64,000 nucleotides of DNA from Cytophagales bacterium (GTDB lineage: Bacteria; Bacteroidota; Bacteroidia; Cytophagales; Bernardetiaceae), in contig JAAFJX010000018.1 in NCBI GenBank assembly GCA_013299045.1, forward strand, positions 20,822-84,821, written 5' to 3'. Positions 7,713 through 17,422 of the stretch are shown piece after piece; within the stretch, counting starts at the first letter, position 1; each line of letters begins with the position of its first letter. The notes beneath the pieces were generated by a model, which had not been told where the DNA came from, did not search any database, and saw only the letters and a list, made by a program, of their open reading frames with translations. The position numbers were made by a program, and so were the translations under genes.

Positions 7713-10457
7713 TTATAGTTCTAAATCAAAAACGCGGGCAATAAGCTCATCTTGGTCTTTTTTATGGACTTTGTGGTAGCCTGTTGCGGGCGAAGCAGCC
7801 GAACGACGCGCTACCAGATGCCATTGCCAGCCTAAACGATAGCTCATTCGTAAAATATGCAGCCATGCGCCCATATTCTCAGGTTCTTCCTGCGCCCAAC
7901 AAAACTGTGCTTTGGGATATTGTGCCTTAATCGCTTCAATTTGTCCTTGGGCAAACGGATAAAGTTGCTCTAAACGTACAATGGCTACGTCTTTACGCTT
8001 CTCTGCTACTTGTTTTTCTTGCAAATCGTAATAAAACTTGCCAGAACAAAACACAACACGCTTTACTTTTTTCTTGTCTGTAATAAAAGTATCGGGCAAA
8101 ACTTCTTGAAAATGCCCTTTGGTAAATTCGCTGATGTCCGACACACAGGCTGGGTGACGAAGCATAGACTTAGGCGACATCACGATACAAGGCTTTCGGA
8201 AAGGCCACGCTAACTGACGGCGCAGCAAGTGAAAGAAATTGGCAGGGGCTGTACAATTAGCCACCACGATATTGTTTTGAGCTGCAAGCTGCAAAAAGCG
8301 CTCCGGACGAGCGTTAGAATGCTCTGGCCCCTGTCCTTCGTAACCGTGTGGTAGAAGCAACACAATACCATTCATACGCTGCCACTTGGACTCCGTGCTG
8401 GTAATGAACTGGTCTATCATAATTTGTGCGCCGTTGGCAAAATCACCGAACTGCGCTTCCCAAAGCACCAAGGACGACGGATTAGCCATTGCGTAACCAA
8501 ACTCAAACCCCAAAACACCGTATTCGGAAAGCAAGGAGTTATAAATTTCTAATTTACCCTGTTTGTCCGTGCCTAAATGGTTCAAAGAATTGTGCATTTG
8601 CCCTGTTTCATGGTCTAGCAAAACGGCCTGACGGTGTGAAAAAGTGCCTCTACGCACGTCTTGGCCAGTAAGTCTTACCATATTACCCTCTAGCATAATA
8701 GAACCGTAGGCTAAAAGTTCAGCCGAAGCCCAATTCAATTTTTTATCTTCAAAAAATTGCTTTTTTCTGTCCTGAAGTACTTTTTCAATTTGCTTGAGAA
8801 CCTTAAAATCTTTGGGAATGCTGTGCAATGCCTCTCCCACTTTTTGAACAACCATCTCAGAGATAGCCGTTTGAGGCGATTTATCAAAGTCTTCACGCTT
8901 AGAGAAGCGCAAATCCTCCCATTCAGCCTCTAACTGATTGATAACGATGGGTGTAGCATTTTGCCGTACTTCATTGAGCAAGCTCTGCAAATGATTTCGG
9001 AGGTCATTTTCCATTTTATCTGCCACAGCTTTTTGGATAGAGCCATTCTGGCTTAGCTTTTCTACATATACTTTGAGCGGATTGCTGTGCTGGTTAATAA
9101 TATTATAGAGCTTGGGCTGAGTGAATCGCGGCTCATCGCTTTCGTTGTGCCCAAACTTACGGTAGCAGACTATGTCCACAAAAACATCGCGGCCAAACTT
9201 TTGGCGAAACTCAATAGCCAGCTTTGCAGCAAAAACAACAGCTTCGGGGTCATCACCATTAACGTGTATTTCAGGAGCTTCAATGATTTGTGAAATGTCT
9301 GTACAATAAATACTTGAACGTGCATCATCAAAGTCGGTCGTAAAGCCCACTTGGTTATTAATAACAAAATGCACAGTACCGCCAGTGGCATAACCAGCCA
9401 GCTGACACATTTGCGTTACCTCATAAACAATACCCTGCCCGGCTACAGCGGCATCGCCATGAATGAGTATGGGGAGCATTTTGCTGGCATCTCCTCCGTA
9501 GTAATGGTCAATCTTTGCACGACTAAAGCCCTCTACAACAGGATTAACGGCCTCTAAATGAGATGGATTTGGGGCTAGTTTGACCTTGAGTGTTCGGCCT
9601 GTCGGTGTTTTGATTTCCGAAGAGTAGCCCATGTGGTATTTTACGTCGCCATCACCCACTGTTTGGTCTAGCAAGGCTAAGCCTTCAAATTCTCTGAAAA
9701 TAAGGTCATATGATTTGCGGAGCGTATTGGCTAATACATTCAAACGGCCTCGGTGCGCCATGCCAATCATAACTTCTTCTACGCCGAGGTCTGCCCCGTG
9801 TGTCAAAACTGCATCTAAGGCTGGTATGGTCGCTTCGCCACCTTCAAGAGAAAAACGCTTCTGCCCAACAAATTTGAGGTGTAAAAAGTTCTCAAAGGTA
9901 GTGGCCTCATTTAGTTTTTCTAATATGCGCAGTTTTTCGGCTGCTGGCGGCACGTAGTTAAGGTAATCGCGCTCAATTTTAAGCCTAAACCACTCTGAAA
10001 TTTCAGGCTCTCTGATGCTCATAAATTCAAATCCAATAGGGCCTTCGTATATTTTTTTGAGCGCATCTATAATTTTAGAGAGGCTGGTTTTGCCCAAACC
10101 AAGCTCTTCGCCTGCCCAGAACTCTGTATTGAGGTCTTGCTCGCTTAAATTAAAATCTGATAAGTTTAAGCGGGCTTTTCTATCTTTGCGCGGTCTTATA
10201 GGGTTTGTCTTGGCTTGAAGATGACCACGTGAGCGATAACCATCTATCAGTTTTCGGACGTTTACCTCTTTTTGTAAAGATTGCAAGTCCATAGCAGCGC
10301 TTGCTGCTGTGCCGTTCTTACCTTTGCTGGTTGTTTGAGAAAACTCAAAGCCGTCAAAAAAGAACTTCCAAGACGCATCAACGGCATCAGGATTTGTTTT
10401 GTAAGCCTTGTATAGCTCGTCTATGTAAGCAGACTCAGTGTAGTGTAGATGACTCAT
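7713..10457 (-). CDS. sucA: 2-oxoglutarate dehydrogenase E1 component
   Basis: Thiamine-diphosphate-dependent decarboxylase of the TCA-cycle 2-oxoglutarate dehydrogenase complex. The N-terminus (SHLHYTESAYIDELYKAYK) is the E1 helical lead segment. The core shows GMAHRGRLNVLANTL, the ThDP/Mg region HGDAAVAGQGIVYE with INNQVGFTT, and the transketolase-like pyrimidine domain with LPHGYEGQGPEHSNARPERFLQL. The 914-residue length is standard. The E2 partner gene sucB/odhB, usually adjacent, is not in this window, because the next gene upstream is 270 bases away and unrelated. Confidence 0.97.
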   Translation of the reverse strand: MSHLHYTESAYIDELYKAYKTNPDAVDASWKFFFDGFEFSQTTSKGKNGTAASAAMDLQSLQKEVNVRKLIDGYRSRGHLQAKTNPIRPRKDRKARLNLSDFNLSEQDLNTEFWAGEELGLGKTSLSKIIDALKKIYEGPIGFEFMSIREPEISEWFRLKIERDYLNYVPPAAEKLRILEKLNEATTFENFLHLKFVGQKRFSLEGGEATIPALDAVLTHGADLGVEEVMIGMAHRGRLNVLANTLRKSYDLIFREFEGLALLDQTVGDGDVKYHMGYSSEIKTPTGRTLKVKLAPNPSHLEAVNPVVEGFSRAKIDHYYGGDASKMLPILIHGDAAVAGQGIVYEVTQMCQLAGYATGGTVHFVINNQVGFTTDFDDARSSIYCTDISQIIEAPEIHVNGDDPEAVVFAAKLAIEFRQKFGRDVFVDIVCYRKFGHNESDEPRFTQPKLYNIINQHSNPLKVYVEKLSQNGSIQKAVADKMENDLRNHLQSLLNEVRQNATPIVINQLEAEWEDLRFSKREDFDKSPQTAISEMVVQKVGEALHSIPKDFKVLKQIEKVLQDRKKQFFEDKKLNWASAELLAYGSIMLEGNMVRLTGQDVRRGTFSHRQAVLLDHETGQMHNSLNHLGTDKQGKLEIYNSLLSEYGVLGFEFGYAMANPSSLVLWEAQFGDFANGAQIMIDQFITSTESKWQRMNGIVLLLPHGYEGQGPEHSNARPERFLQLAAQNNIVVANCTAPANFFHLLRRQLAWPFRKPCIVMSPKSMLRHPACVSDISEFTKGHFQEVLPDTFITDKKKVKRVVFCSGKFYYDLQEKQVAEKRKDVAIVRLEQLYPFAQGQIEAIKAQYPKAQFCWAQEEPENMGAWLHILRMSYRLGWQWHLVARRSAASPATGYHKVHKKDQDELIARVFDLEL

Positions 10458-10673
10458 AAATTAAATGGGCGTTCAAGAAGAAGCATATTGGCGAAGCCAA
10501 TCAAGTCTAAACAACTATAAATTTATTGTGTATCTTAAATAAAGACAAATTTTGTTTGCAATTAGTTTAAGAAATGCCAATAAAACAAGTTTTAAGGGAC
10601 TAAAGAACAAAATAATGTTACAATTATTTGCTGAATCTATGTGCCTATAAAAAACTTTAGGCTGTAAAAATAG

Positions 10674-10705
10674 AAATGGCATTAGGTTTTTGCCCAATGC
10701 CATTT
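10674..10705 (-). terminator. Terminator after acyl-CoA dehydrogenase
   Basis: A 13-bp stem with one mismatch (AAATGGCATTAGG / CCCAATGCCATTT) and a 6-base loop lies 27 bases beyond the stop codon of the minus-strand acyl-CoA dehydrogenase gene and is followed by a moderately T-rich stretch. Confidence 0.7.
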
Positions 10706-10731
10706 GCTTGACTATGAATTTGTTTACTGCT

Positions 10732-11871
10732 TTATTTGAGCACACTGCGCGAAATAACAATTTTCTGTATTTCAGATGTCCCTTCATAAATTTGCGTAAT
10801 TTTAGCATCGCGCATGAGGCGTTCTACATGAAACTCTTTCACATAACCGTATCCACCGTGTATTTGCACGGCCTCAACACTGGCCCACATGGCGACTTCG
10901 GAGGCATATAGCTTAGCCATAGCACCTTCCTTAGAAAAATCTTGTTTTTTGTCTTTTAGAGTGGCAGCCTGAAGGCACAGCAAACGTGCTGCTTCAATGC
11001 GTGTGGCCATGTCGGCCAGCTTAAAAGAAATGGCTTGGTGTTGGTGAATAGGCTTTCCAAAGGCTTTACGCTCTTTGGAGTATTTGAGGGCCAATTCATA
11101 AGAGCCAGAGGCAATACCTAAAGCCTGCGAAGCAATACCGATACGGCCGCCATTGAGTGTGTTCATGGCAAAATTAAAACCAAAGCCGTCCTCGCCAATG
11201 CGATTTTCTTTAGGTACTTTCACGTCTGTAAACATGAGAGAGTGCGTGTCTGAGCCACGAATACCGAGCTTATCTTCTTTCTTACCAACAACAAAGCCAG
11301 GCATACCTTTTTCTACGATGAGGCAATTAATTCCTTTATGGCCTTTCGCTACATCTGTTTGGGCCATAACCAAATATACACTGGCCGTGCTGCCATTGGT
11401 TATCCAGTTTTTGGTGCCATTCAGGAGATAGTGGTCGCCCTTATCTTCGGCGGTTGTGCGCTGAGAGGTGGCATCGCTGCCAGCTTCAGGTTCAGAAAGA
11501 CAGAACGCGCCAATAATTTCGCCTTTGGCCAGCGGTACGAGGTATTTGCGTTTCTGTGCTTCATTGCCGTACTTCTCTAAGCCCCAACATACCAAGGAGT
11601 TATTAACAGACATGGCTACCGAAGCAGAGGCATCAATCTTAGAAATTTCTTCCATTGCCAACACGTAGGATACACTATCCATGCCGCTGCCGCCGTATTC
11701 GGGGGAAACCATCATGCCCATAAAGCCGAGTTCGCCCATTTTTTTGATTTGCTCATGCGGAAACCTCTGATGCTCGTCACGCTCGATAACGCCTGGTAGC
11801 AGTTCCTTTTGTGCAAATTCGCGAGCCGCATCTCTAACGGCAATTTGTTCTTCGGTGAGTTGAAAGTTCAT
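10732..11871 (-). CDS. Acyl-CoA dehydrogenase
   Basis: FAD enzyme that oxidises acyl-CoA to enoyl-CoA in fatty-acid or branched-chain degradation. The N-terminal helical domain starts at residue 1. The middle beta domain has AFCLSEPEAGSDATS and WITNG, and the C-terminal domain has the family signature QIHGGYGYVKEFHVERLMRDAKI. YEGTSEIQK near residue 365 contains the glutamate expected to be the catalytic base. Length 379 fits the short-chain (butyryl-CoA) group, but the chain-length preference cannot be read from sequence alone. It has its own promoter-like site and terminator. Confidence 0.95.
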   Translation of the reverse strand: MNFQLTEEQIAVRDAAREFAQKELLPGVIERDEHQRFPHEQIKKMGELGFMGMMVSPEYGGSGMDSVSYVLAMEEISKIDASASVAMSVNNSLVCWGLEKYGNEAQKRKYLVPLAKGEIIGAFCLSEPEAGSDATSQRTTAEDKGDHYLLNGTKNWITNGSTASVYLVMAQTDVAKGHKGINCLIVEKGMPGFVVGKKEDKLGIRGSDTHSLMFTDVKVPKENRIGEDGFGFNFAMNTLNGGRIGIASQALGIASGSYELALKYSKERKAFGKPIHQHQAISFKLADMATRIEAARLLCLQAATLKDKKQDFSKEGAMAKLYASEVAMWASVEAVQIHGGYGYVKEFHVERLMRDAKITQIYEGTSEIQKIVISRSVLK

Positions 11872-11999
11872 GTTAAAAGCGGATTAAAATGTAGATGACC
11901 AATCAAAGATTGGGAAGGTTTTAGGCGAAAAGCAGCGCAGAGTGCTCATTATTTTTCGCTTATTGGTATCAACAAAATGTTTGGCAATAGGGTTTGATG

Positions 12000-12007
12000 C
12001 AAAAGTA
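12000..12007 (-). promoter_or_regulatory. Putative -7 box for acyl-CoA dehydrogenase
   Basis: TACTTTTG on the minus strand matches TAnnTTTG exactly. About 18 bases upstream is a CTTTTAAT stretch that could act as a weak -33 box. The expected transcript start is near 11994, about 120 bases before the ATG. Confidence 0.45.
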
Positions 12008-12034
12008 GTTTTTTTTTATTAAATTAAAAGAAAA

Positions 12035-12916
12035 CTAAGATAAAAAATTGCGTTTGTGCTTCCAGCGCCTATGCGACCACAGCCAGTAGTCGGGTTTTTC
12101 TTGAACTACCTTTTCTACTATGCTCATGTATTTTTGGGTAATTTCGCCAGCTTGTAACTCCTCGTAGTTAATGCCCAAATCCCAAACGTCTATCAGATAA
12201 TAACCGCGCTTCACCTTGCGGACATGACAATAAACCAGGGGTAGTTTGTACTTAATGCCATAGTGCTCTGGGCCATGTAAGCAAGCTGTATCTTGGCCTA
12301 ATAGTTTTGCCCAAATTGCTTTTTCAATATTGGAGGGGCTTTGGTCTGCAGCCAACAAATACATGGCTGGCTTCAAGGTAGGTTCTGCAAAAAGTTTGGC
12401 AGTTTCTTGTATAGACGCAAAATGACAGCCCCAGTTAGCGCGTTTTTTACGAAAATAAGCATCTATCCTTTTGTTTGATAAAGGTTTATACAAAACATGA
12501 GCTGCAAAAGGAACAAGCATGGCTGCTGTTTGCGCCCCCCACTCCCAGTTGCCATAATGAGCAGTAAGGCCAATGATATTCTGGTTAGCCTTGAAGTATC
12601 TTTCGCTTATACTGTCAGGGTCGTTGATTCTGAAACGTTCTAGCAACTGCTTTTTACTCATTGTAAAACCTTTGGTGCTTTCAAGCGCTATATCGCAGAG
12701 GTGATGATAGAATCTTTTGGCGATGCCTTCTATTTCAGTGGCGCTATGATTCGGAAAAGCCGTTTGAAGATTGGCGTAAACCACTTTTTTGCGGTAGCCA
12801 ATGAGCTTAAATAACAAAAAATATAGGCCGTCCGAAAAAGCATAAAGGAGTGCAAAAGGCACAAGCCTTACGCAATTCACGACAAGCAGAAAAAAAAGAT
12901 AGGAAAGAAAGTGCAT
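12035..12916 (-). CDS. LpxL/HtrB-type lysophospholipid (lipid A) acyltransferase
   Basis: Membrane-anchored acyltransferase that probably adds a secondary acyl chain to lipid A or an aminolipid. A hydrophobic N-terminal helix (residues 1-40) is followed by the catalytic H-x4-E motif in AHYGNWEWG (about residue 118) and by the AADQSP segment typical of the LpxL family. The C-terminus ends WLWSHRRWKHKR, the usual YxWxHRRWK signature. The start codon overlaps the stop of the upstream DUF5723 gene (TGATG), so the two are translated together. This fits joint roles in the outer membrane. Confidence 0.9.
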   Translation of the reverse strand: MHFLSYLFFLLVVNCVRLVPFALLYAFSDGLYFLLFKLIGYRKKVVYANLQTAFPNHSATEIEGIAKRFYHHLCDIALESTKGFTMSKKQLLERFRINDPDSISERYFKANQNIIGLTAHYGNWEWGAQTAAMLVPFAAHVLYKPLSNKRIDAYFRKKRANWGCHFASIQETAKLFAEPTLKPAMYLLAADQSPSNIEKAIWAKLLGQDTACLHGPEHYGIKYKLPLVYCHVRKVKRGYYLIDVWDLGINYEELQAGEITQKYMSIVEKVVQEKPDYWLWSHRRWKHKRNFLS

Positions 12917-14463
12917 CAGAGCTTGATTCTAGCGCCAAAAGACAAAGAAACTGTAGAGCCTATATTAGCAAACGGCGAAGCTAAAACACCTAAGTCAGAA
13001 GTTGCTACGCCTAGCTCAACTGTCTTTTTGAATGACTCATAAAAAACACCAAAAGGGAAATTTATAATACTCCCTTGGTTACCGCCCGTAGACAAGCCCG
13101 CAGATACACGCAAAATTCTGTTTGGCTTCAGGTCGCCACCCAAAGCATAGTAGGGTTTTGGCAAAGCGCCAGGCGCTTCATTTTGTGGCAACATCACGTC
13201 CAAGCCAATATGAGCTGTTTTAAAAAACTCATAACTCACACCAACACGGAGCGTAGTGGGTAAGTCCACCGTAAAACGAGCCGCACCAGTTAAGCCGAGT
13301 GGCGTTTTTGTGCCACCAAAGCCTAAAAAGCCAGGATTAAAAGCCATCAAATTATAGGTATTGTAGCCAGGGCCAGTAACTTGCGCGAGAGTGCCATCAT
13401 TAATTTTAAAAGTATTTGCGTCCCAAGTTACACTGCCTATCTCAGTAAGAGCTACCCCAATAGATAAATTTTTCTTGATAACCATATTCAAACCCACATC
13501 ATAGCCGCGCCCGCGCCCTACAGGCTGAGGAGATGTATAAAGCCCCAGAAGATTGAACTGACTCTGAAAATCCTGAAAGTTGGGCGATTTTACAACGGAA
13601 GAATCTTGGCCTAAATCTAAACTGAAAGAGGGCGAGAAGGCAAAAATAGCATTAGAAAAGCGGTTTTCATCTGCACTCAAGTTGGCCAGCATCATGCCAT
13701 TGATACGACGCACACCAGCGCCCAAGTGCAAATCAAAATTATAAGTATCTATCAATTTGCAGCCATAGGAAATGTTGTTTGTGCGATACCAAATCATACG
13801 AAGGCTGGACCCATTCATGATTTCGCCATAGTTTAGTGCTTCTGCTTCGGGCGTAAAGCCTGTAATAACCTTGTTACGTTGCTCGTCCGTCAGGTCGCCG
13901 CTTGGCAGAATAGCACCGGTATTTAGCTGCACGAACTTAAAATAAGGTGAATTATGCCCCAAAAAAAGAATGGAGGTTGTCAGTTCATTGAGGCTCACTG
14001 TTTGCGCAATTCTGTCGCTCACTTTATAGGCAATGCCGCCAAACCTACCAAGATTAACACCCAAGCCGAAAAGAGTGATATCGGCATCAAACCCATGTTG
14101 TTCGTTGGCATATTTGGCCACAGCCTCACGCTTTTCTTCTATGGACTCAAAAATAGGGGAAACTTTCTCGGGGCTTAAAAGCGGCTGGTTAGACTGCAAC
14201 TGTTCAGTAAGGCTGAGGCTAGAAGAGAAAAAGCGAATATTAGGCTCAAAAAAGCCAAATGTTACACGAGGGTCTCGGAAACTTTTTTTAAGCCCTAAAT
14301 TAGCGGGATTGATACCAATGGCCTGATAGTCTGTAGCAAAAGTGGTGGCAGCACCACCCCGACCTACCGCTGTAAAAGGTGTGTTGAGCTGAGCGTGTAC
14401 ATTTTGTAGCAACCCTGAAAGGGTAAAAAATAGGCTAAAAGCAGAAATAATGCGTACTACCAT
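12916..14463 (-). CDS. DUF5723-like outer-membrane beta-barrel protein
   Basis: Exported protein with an N-terminal signal peptide (cleavage after about VHAQ, residue 25). The opening GGAATTFATDYQAIGINPANLG is characteristic of Bacteroidota DUF5723 proteins, a FadL/PorV-like group. The rest is glycine- and aromatic-rich, alternating beta structure, ending in SFGARIKL as an outer-membrane barrel should. Length 515. Function unknown; by fold it may carry hydrophobic ligands or scaffold other outer-membrane proteins. First gene of a coupled pair with the acyltransferase. Confidence 0.75.
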   Translation of the reverse strand: MVVRIISAFSLFFTLSGLLQNVHAQLNTPFTAVGRGGAATTFATDYQAIGINPANLGLKKSFRDPRVTFGFFEPNIRFFSSSLSLTEQLQSNQPLLSPEKVSPIFESIEEKREAVAKYANEQHGFDADITLFGLGVNLGRFGGIAYKVSDRIAQTVSLNELTTSILFLGHNSPYFKFVQLNTGAILPSGDLTDEQRNKVITGFTPEAEALNYGEIMNGSSLRMIWYRTNNISYGCKLIDTYNFDLHLGAGVRRINGMMLANLSADENRFSNAIFAFSPSFSLDLGQDSSVVKSPNFQDFQSQFNLLGLYTSPQPVGRGRGYDVGLNMVIKKNLSIGVALTEIGSVTWDANTFKINDGTLAQVTGPGYNTYNLMAFNPGFLGFGGTKTPLGLTGAARFTVDLPTTLRVGVSYEFFKTAHIGLDVMLPQNEAPGALPKPYYALGGDLKPNRILRVSAGLSTGGNQGSIINFPFGVFYESFKKTVELGVATSDLGVLASPFANIGSTVSLSFGARIKL

Positions 14464-14585
14464 AGTTCAAATTGTTGCGCACATTAGAAATTGGTTTGGG
14501 CGTACAAACCATGCGCGAAATTACGCGCTATTCTCTATAAATCAAATTTATTTGCTGCTTTTGTCAGTAAACCCTCAAAAATAAC

Positions 14586-14615
14586 AAAGCAGCAAGATAA
14601 AAATCCTGCTGCTTT
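14586..14615 (-). terminator. Terminator after rpsA
   Basis: AAAGCAGCA and TGCTGCTTT form a perfect 9-bp stem with a 12-base loop 39 bases past the rpsA stop, followed on the minus strand by GTTATTTTTG. Confidence 0.75.
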
Positions 14616-14653
14616 ATTTTAACAAGCCTCAAAGTTATATCAATCAAAAAGAA

Positions 14654-16414
14654 CTAGTCTTTTTTGCTGTCTTTTTTGAGTTTTGCGAGTACTTCATTAT
14701 CGCCTAATTTTTCGGCAGCGTTTTCGCTAGTAGGTGCATCATCGCCTTTTTCCGTTTTGGCTGGTTTTTTCTCTTCCTTCATGTAAGTAGCAGGATGAGA
14801 GAGAATAATGCGTTGTTCTTCTTTAGAAAATTCAACCACTTTGAAGTCAAGTGTTTCACCGATTTCAGCGCGCTCACCGTTTTCTTTGATGATGTGCTTG
14901 TTTCCAGCAAAACCTTCTACACCGTAAGGCAACTCCAAGTTAGCGCCTTTATCGTTTTTATTGACGATAGTCGCTTTGTGTTGTGTGCCAGGCACAAAGA
15001 TAGTTTCAAAAGTATCCCAAGGATTTTCTTCTAACTGTTTGTGGCCTAGAGCCAAGCGGCGTTGCTCGATGTCCAACTCAAGAACTTTAACGTCCATTTC
15101 TTCGCCTATCTTGATAAACTCAGAAGGGTGTTTGACCTTTTTGGTCCAAGAGAGGTCTGAGATGTGAACGAGACCATCTATACCTTCTTCCAACTCGAGG
15201 AAAAGGCCATAATTGGTGAGGTTACGAACCGTACCTTTGTGCTTGCTGCCCACTTTGTACTTTTCGTGTACGGCAGGGTTTGTCCATGGGTCAGTGCTAA
15301 GTTGTTTGATGCCTAACGACATTTTGTGTTCATCGCGGTCAATGGTTAGGACTGTTGCTTTTACAATATCCCCAATTTTGATGAACTCTTGTGGGTTGCG
15401 GAGATGCTGCGACCATGACATTTCGGAGACGTGAATCAAGCCTTCTACGCCTGGTTTGATTTCAAGGAATGCCCCATAGTCTGCCACATTAACAATACGA
15501 CCTTCAATGATAGTACCTGCTGCAATTTCAGCGTTCAAAGAATCCCACGGATGAGCTTCTAGCTGCTTCATACCCAAAGAGATACGTTTTTTGTCATCAT
15601 CAAAGTCCAGAACGACAATGTTGATTTTTTGGTCTAAGCCCAATACTTCGCTCGGGTGGCTTATGCGGCCCCAAGAAATGTCTGTGATGTGAAGAAGGCC
15701 ATCAACGCCGCCCAAATCTACAAACACACCGAAGTTAGTAATATTTTTAACAACGCCTTCAAGAACCTGACCGCGCTCGAGGTTGGTCAGAATTTCAGCA
15801 CGTTGTTTTTCTAAGTCTTTTTCAATCAAAATTTTGTGTGATACTACAACGTTGTCGTTAGCGTAATTGATTTTTACAACTTTCAACTCCATTTTCTTAT
15901 CCACATAAATATCAAAGTCGCGAATTGGCTTCACATCAATTTGTGAGCCAGGCAGGAACGCCTCAATGCCAAATACATCAGCAATAAGACCACCTTTGGT
16001 GCGGCGCTTAATGATACCTTCAATGATTTTGTCGTTTTTGAGAGCATCTTCTATAGATTCCCATGCACGGACAGCTTTCGCTTTTTTGCGGGACAGCACA
16101 ATTTGGCCAGCCACATCTTCTTGTTGTTCGATATAAACCTCAATCTGGTCGCCTACTTTGAGTTCGGGCAAATCGCGGAACTCCGATAATTGAATCAAAC
16201 CGTCTGACTTGTGGCCTATGTTCACGATGGCCTCACGCTCAGTAATGCCCACAACCGTGGCAAATACGACCTTACTTTCGCTAACAGCGCTAAGCGTTGT
16301 ATCGTACATAGCCATCATTTTTGCTCTTTCGTCCGCAGAATAATCTCCGCCGAAACCCTCGCCCGTACCTTGAACATCCCAGGTATCAACTGCAATATTT
16401 AGCTTTTCGCTCAT
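14654..16414 (-). CDS. rpsA: 30S ribosomal protein S1
   Basis: RNA-binding ribosomal protein that helps recruit mRNA to the 30S subunit, particularly important in Bacteroidota because most genes lack Shine-Dalgarno sequences. Six S1 (OB-fold) repeats can be counted from about residue 47 to 545. The central ones (GVVKNITNFGVFVDLGGVDG, RIVNVADYGAFLEIKPGVEG, TVRNLTNYGLFLELEEGIDG) are the best conserved. The C-terminal 40 residues are a charged, lysine-rich tail. Length 586 is normal for the phylum. Transcription probably starts from the strong promoter at 16586-16616, giving a leader of about 165 bases. Confidence 0.97.
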   Translation of the reverse strand: MSEKLNIAVDTWDVQGTGEGFGGDYSADERAKMMAMYDTTLSAVSESKVVFATVVGITEREAIVNIGHKSDGLIQLSEFRDLPELKVGDQIEVYIEQQEDVAGQIVLSRKKAKAVRAWESIEDALKNDKIIEGIIKRRTKGGLIADVFGIEAFLPGSQIDVKPIRDFDIYVDKKMELKVVKINYANDNVVVSHKILIEKDLEKQRAEILTNLERGQVLEGVVKNITNFGVFVDLGGVDGLLHITDISWGRISHPSEVLGLDQKINIVVLDFDDDKKRISLGMKQLEAHPWDSLNAEIAAGTIIEGRIVNVADYGAFLEIKPGVEGLIHVSEMSWSQHLRNPQEFIKIGDIVKATVLTIDRDEHKMSLGIKQLSTDPWTNPAVHEKYKVGSKHKGTVRNLTNYGLFLELEEGIDGLVHISDLSWTKKVKHPSEFIKIGEEMDVKVLELDIEQRRLALGHKQLEENPWDTFETIFVPGTQHKATIVNKNDKGANLELPYGVEGFAGNKHIIKENGERAEIGETLDFKVVEFSKEEQRIILSHPATYMKEEKKPAKTEKGDDAPTSENAAEKLGDNEVLAKLKKDSKKD

Positions 16415-16585
16415 TTAAATTGGGTGGATAATAAAAGTTTATCTATTGATTAACAGATTGTTACAATAAGTGTTTTCTGTTTTCAATATACAAACTTTCT
16501 TGGTGATTAGAATAAAACCATGTAAGTAGTCATGCAACTAACATTGCAAAGAGGTGATTTACAACGAAATACCTCTATTGCGCTG

Positions 16586-16616
16586 CAAATATACTTATTC
16601 CAAAATAAATTTCAAA
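16586..16616 (-). promoter_or_regulatory. Near-consensus promoter of rpsA
   Basis: On the minus strand TTTG, 19 bases and TATATTTG match the Bacteroidota consensus without mismatch. The predicted start is near 16580, leaving a leader of about 165 bases before rpsA. That leader could carry autoregulation by S1, as known in other bacteria, but I see no definite structure. Confidence 0.65.
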
Positions 16617-16741
16617 AATACAAACCTGAATTTTATCGTATTTTTTTGTGAGGTATCTTTAGTAAGCGTCTAAAATCAGGCATCTTGCATCAATTCTTTG
16701 TGGGCACGCGTTAGCTAACTCAAATTTTGTAGAATATGCTT

Positions 16742-16792
16742 CAGACGATGTTTAGATTTATGATAAAAGAGCTTTAAAAGAGAATCAAAAAC
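16742..16792. repeat. Left-end relic of the IS5-like element
   Basis: About 50 bases starting CAGACGATGTTTAGATTTAT closely match the left end of the IS relic at 46099 (AGACGTTGTTTAAATTTATG), including the downstream GATAAAA and TTTTAAAAG blocks. No transposase follows. The ~437-bp element starts 68 bases further on. The rest of 16415-16860 holds the rpsA promoter and otherwise nothing I can identify. Confidence 0.5.
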
Positions 16793-16859
16793 TGATAGAT
16801 TTTGACTTTCTAATTATCTGACAACAAATACTTTAGATATATCTTAAGGCGCAGCCCAA

Positions 16860-17296
16860 TAGTCGTCCCTTAAAAAGTCGGCATAAGAACAAACACGTCA
16901 ATTGATTTATATGATTTATCTGCTTTAGGAACACCCTCATGATTTCTGGGTGGTTTTTTTCTCTCTACTTTTTGCCTTGATGCCAAAAGTAGCAAAAAAA
17001 TCAAGCCTCGCAAAAGGCCAATTTAGATGAAAAAATAGCCTTTTTTCATCTGAACCAGCGAATGGCTTTTTCTTTGACTCACTCTCTTGCAAAACATAAT
17101 AGCACAGAAAATCTCACCTTCTGACATTTGAGCCATTCGATTTTGTCTGATGCGAGGCAGTGCAGGCCGCAAGAAGCCCTTTAGATTTTGCCAGTTATTC
17201 GACAAAATAGGTTAAAACCTAAGAGATTTTGGAGATAAAGTGCTTGTTTAATTTACTGAAAATAAATGCTTTAGATATATTTTCAGGGAAGACTCA
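16860..17296. mobile_element. Dispersed ~437-bp repeat element, copy 2
   Basis: Non-autonomous, MITE-like element in the opposite orientation to the copy at 27208-27645. Its left end here is exactly TAGTCGTCCCTTAAAAA; the other end is degenerate (TCAGGGAAGACTCA). Inside are three nested inverted repeats. The outer arms GCCTCGCA (17005-17012) and TGCGAGGC (17151-17158) enclose hairpin TTTAGATGAAAAAA/TTTTTTCATCTGAA (17022-17054) and the arms GCGAATGGCT (17058-17067) and AGCCATTCG (17131-17139). A 60-codon minus-strand reading frame (17023-17205, MSNNWQNLKG...) shares its first ~30 residues with a frame in the other copy. It carries no transposase. Confidence 0.75.
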
Positions 17297-17354
17297 ATAA
17301 TAGTTTTGCAAACAAAAACCTTAAAGTCCCTTTTAAGGCTAGAAACAAAAAGAT

Positions 17355-17400
17355 AAAGAGCGGATTCCTACAAGCCTTAGCTTGGCGAAAACCACTCTTT
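17355..17400 (-). terminator. Terminator after leucine dehydrogenase
   Basis: On the minus strand AAAGAGTGG pairs with CCGCTCTTT (one G-U pair), with an inner CAAGC/GCTTG stem, and is followed by ATCTTTTTG. It starts 23 bases after the stop codon. Confidence 0.7.
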
Positions 17401-17422
17401 TTAATCTGAGTAACTATTTTTT

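Noticed and set aside
17023..17205. 60-codon minus-strand frame MSNNWQNLKG...
   Set aside because: Same reason: it lies wholly inside the repeat element and covers the structured arms.
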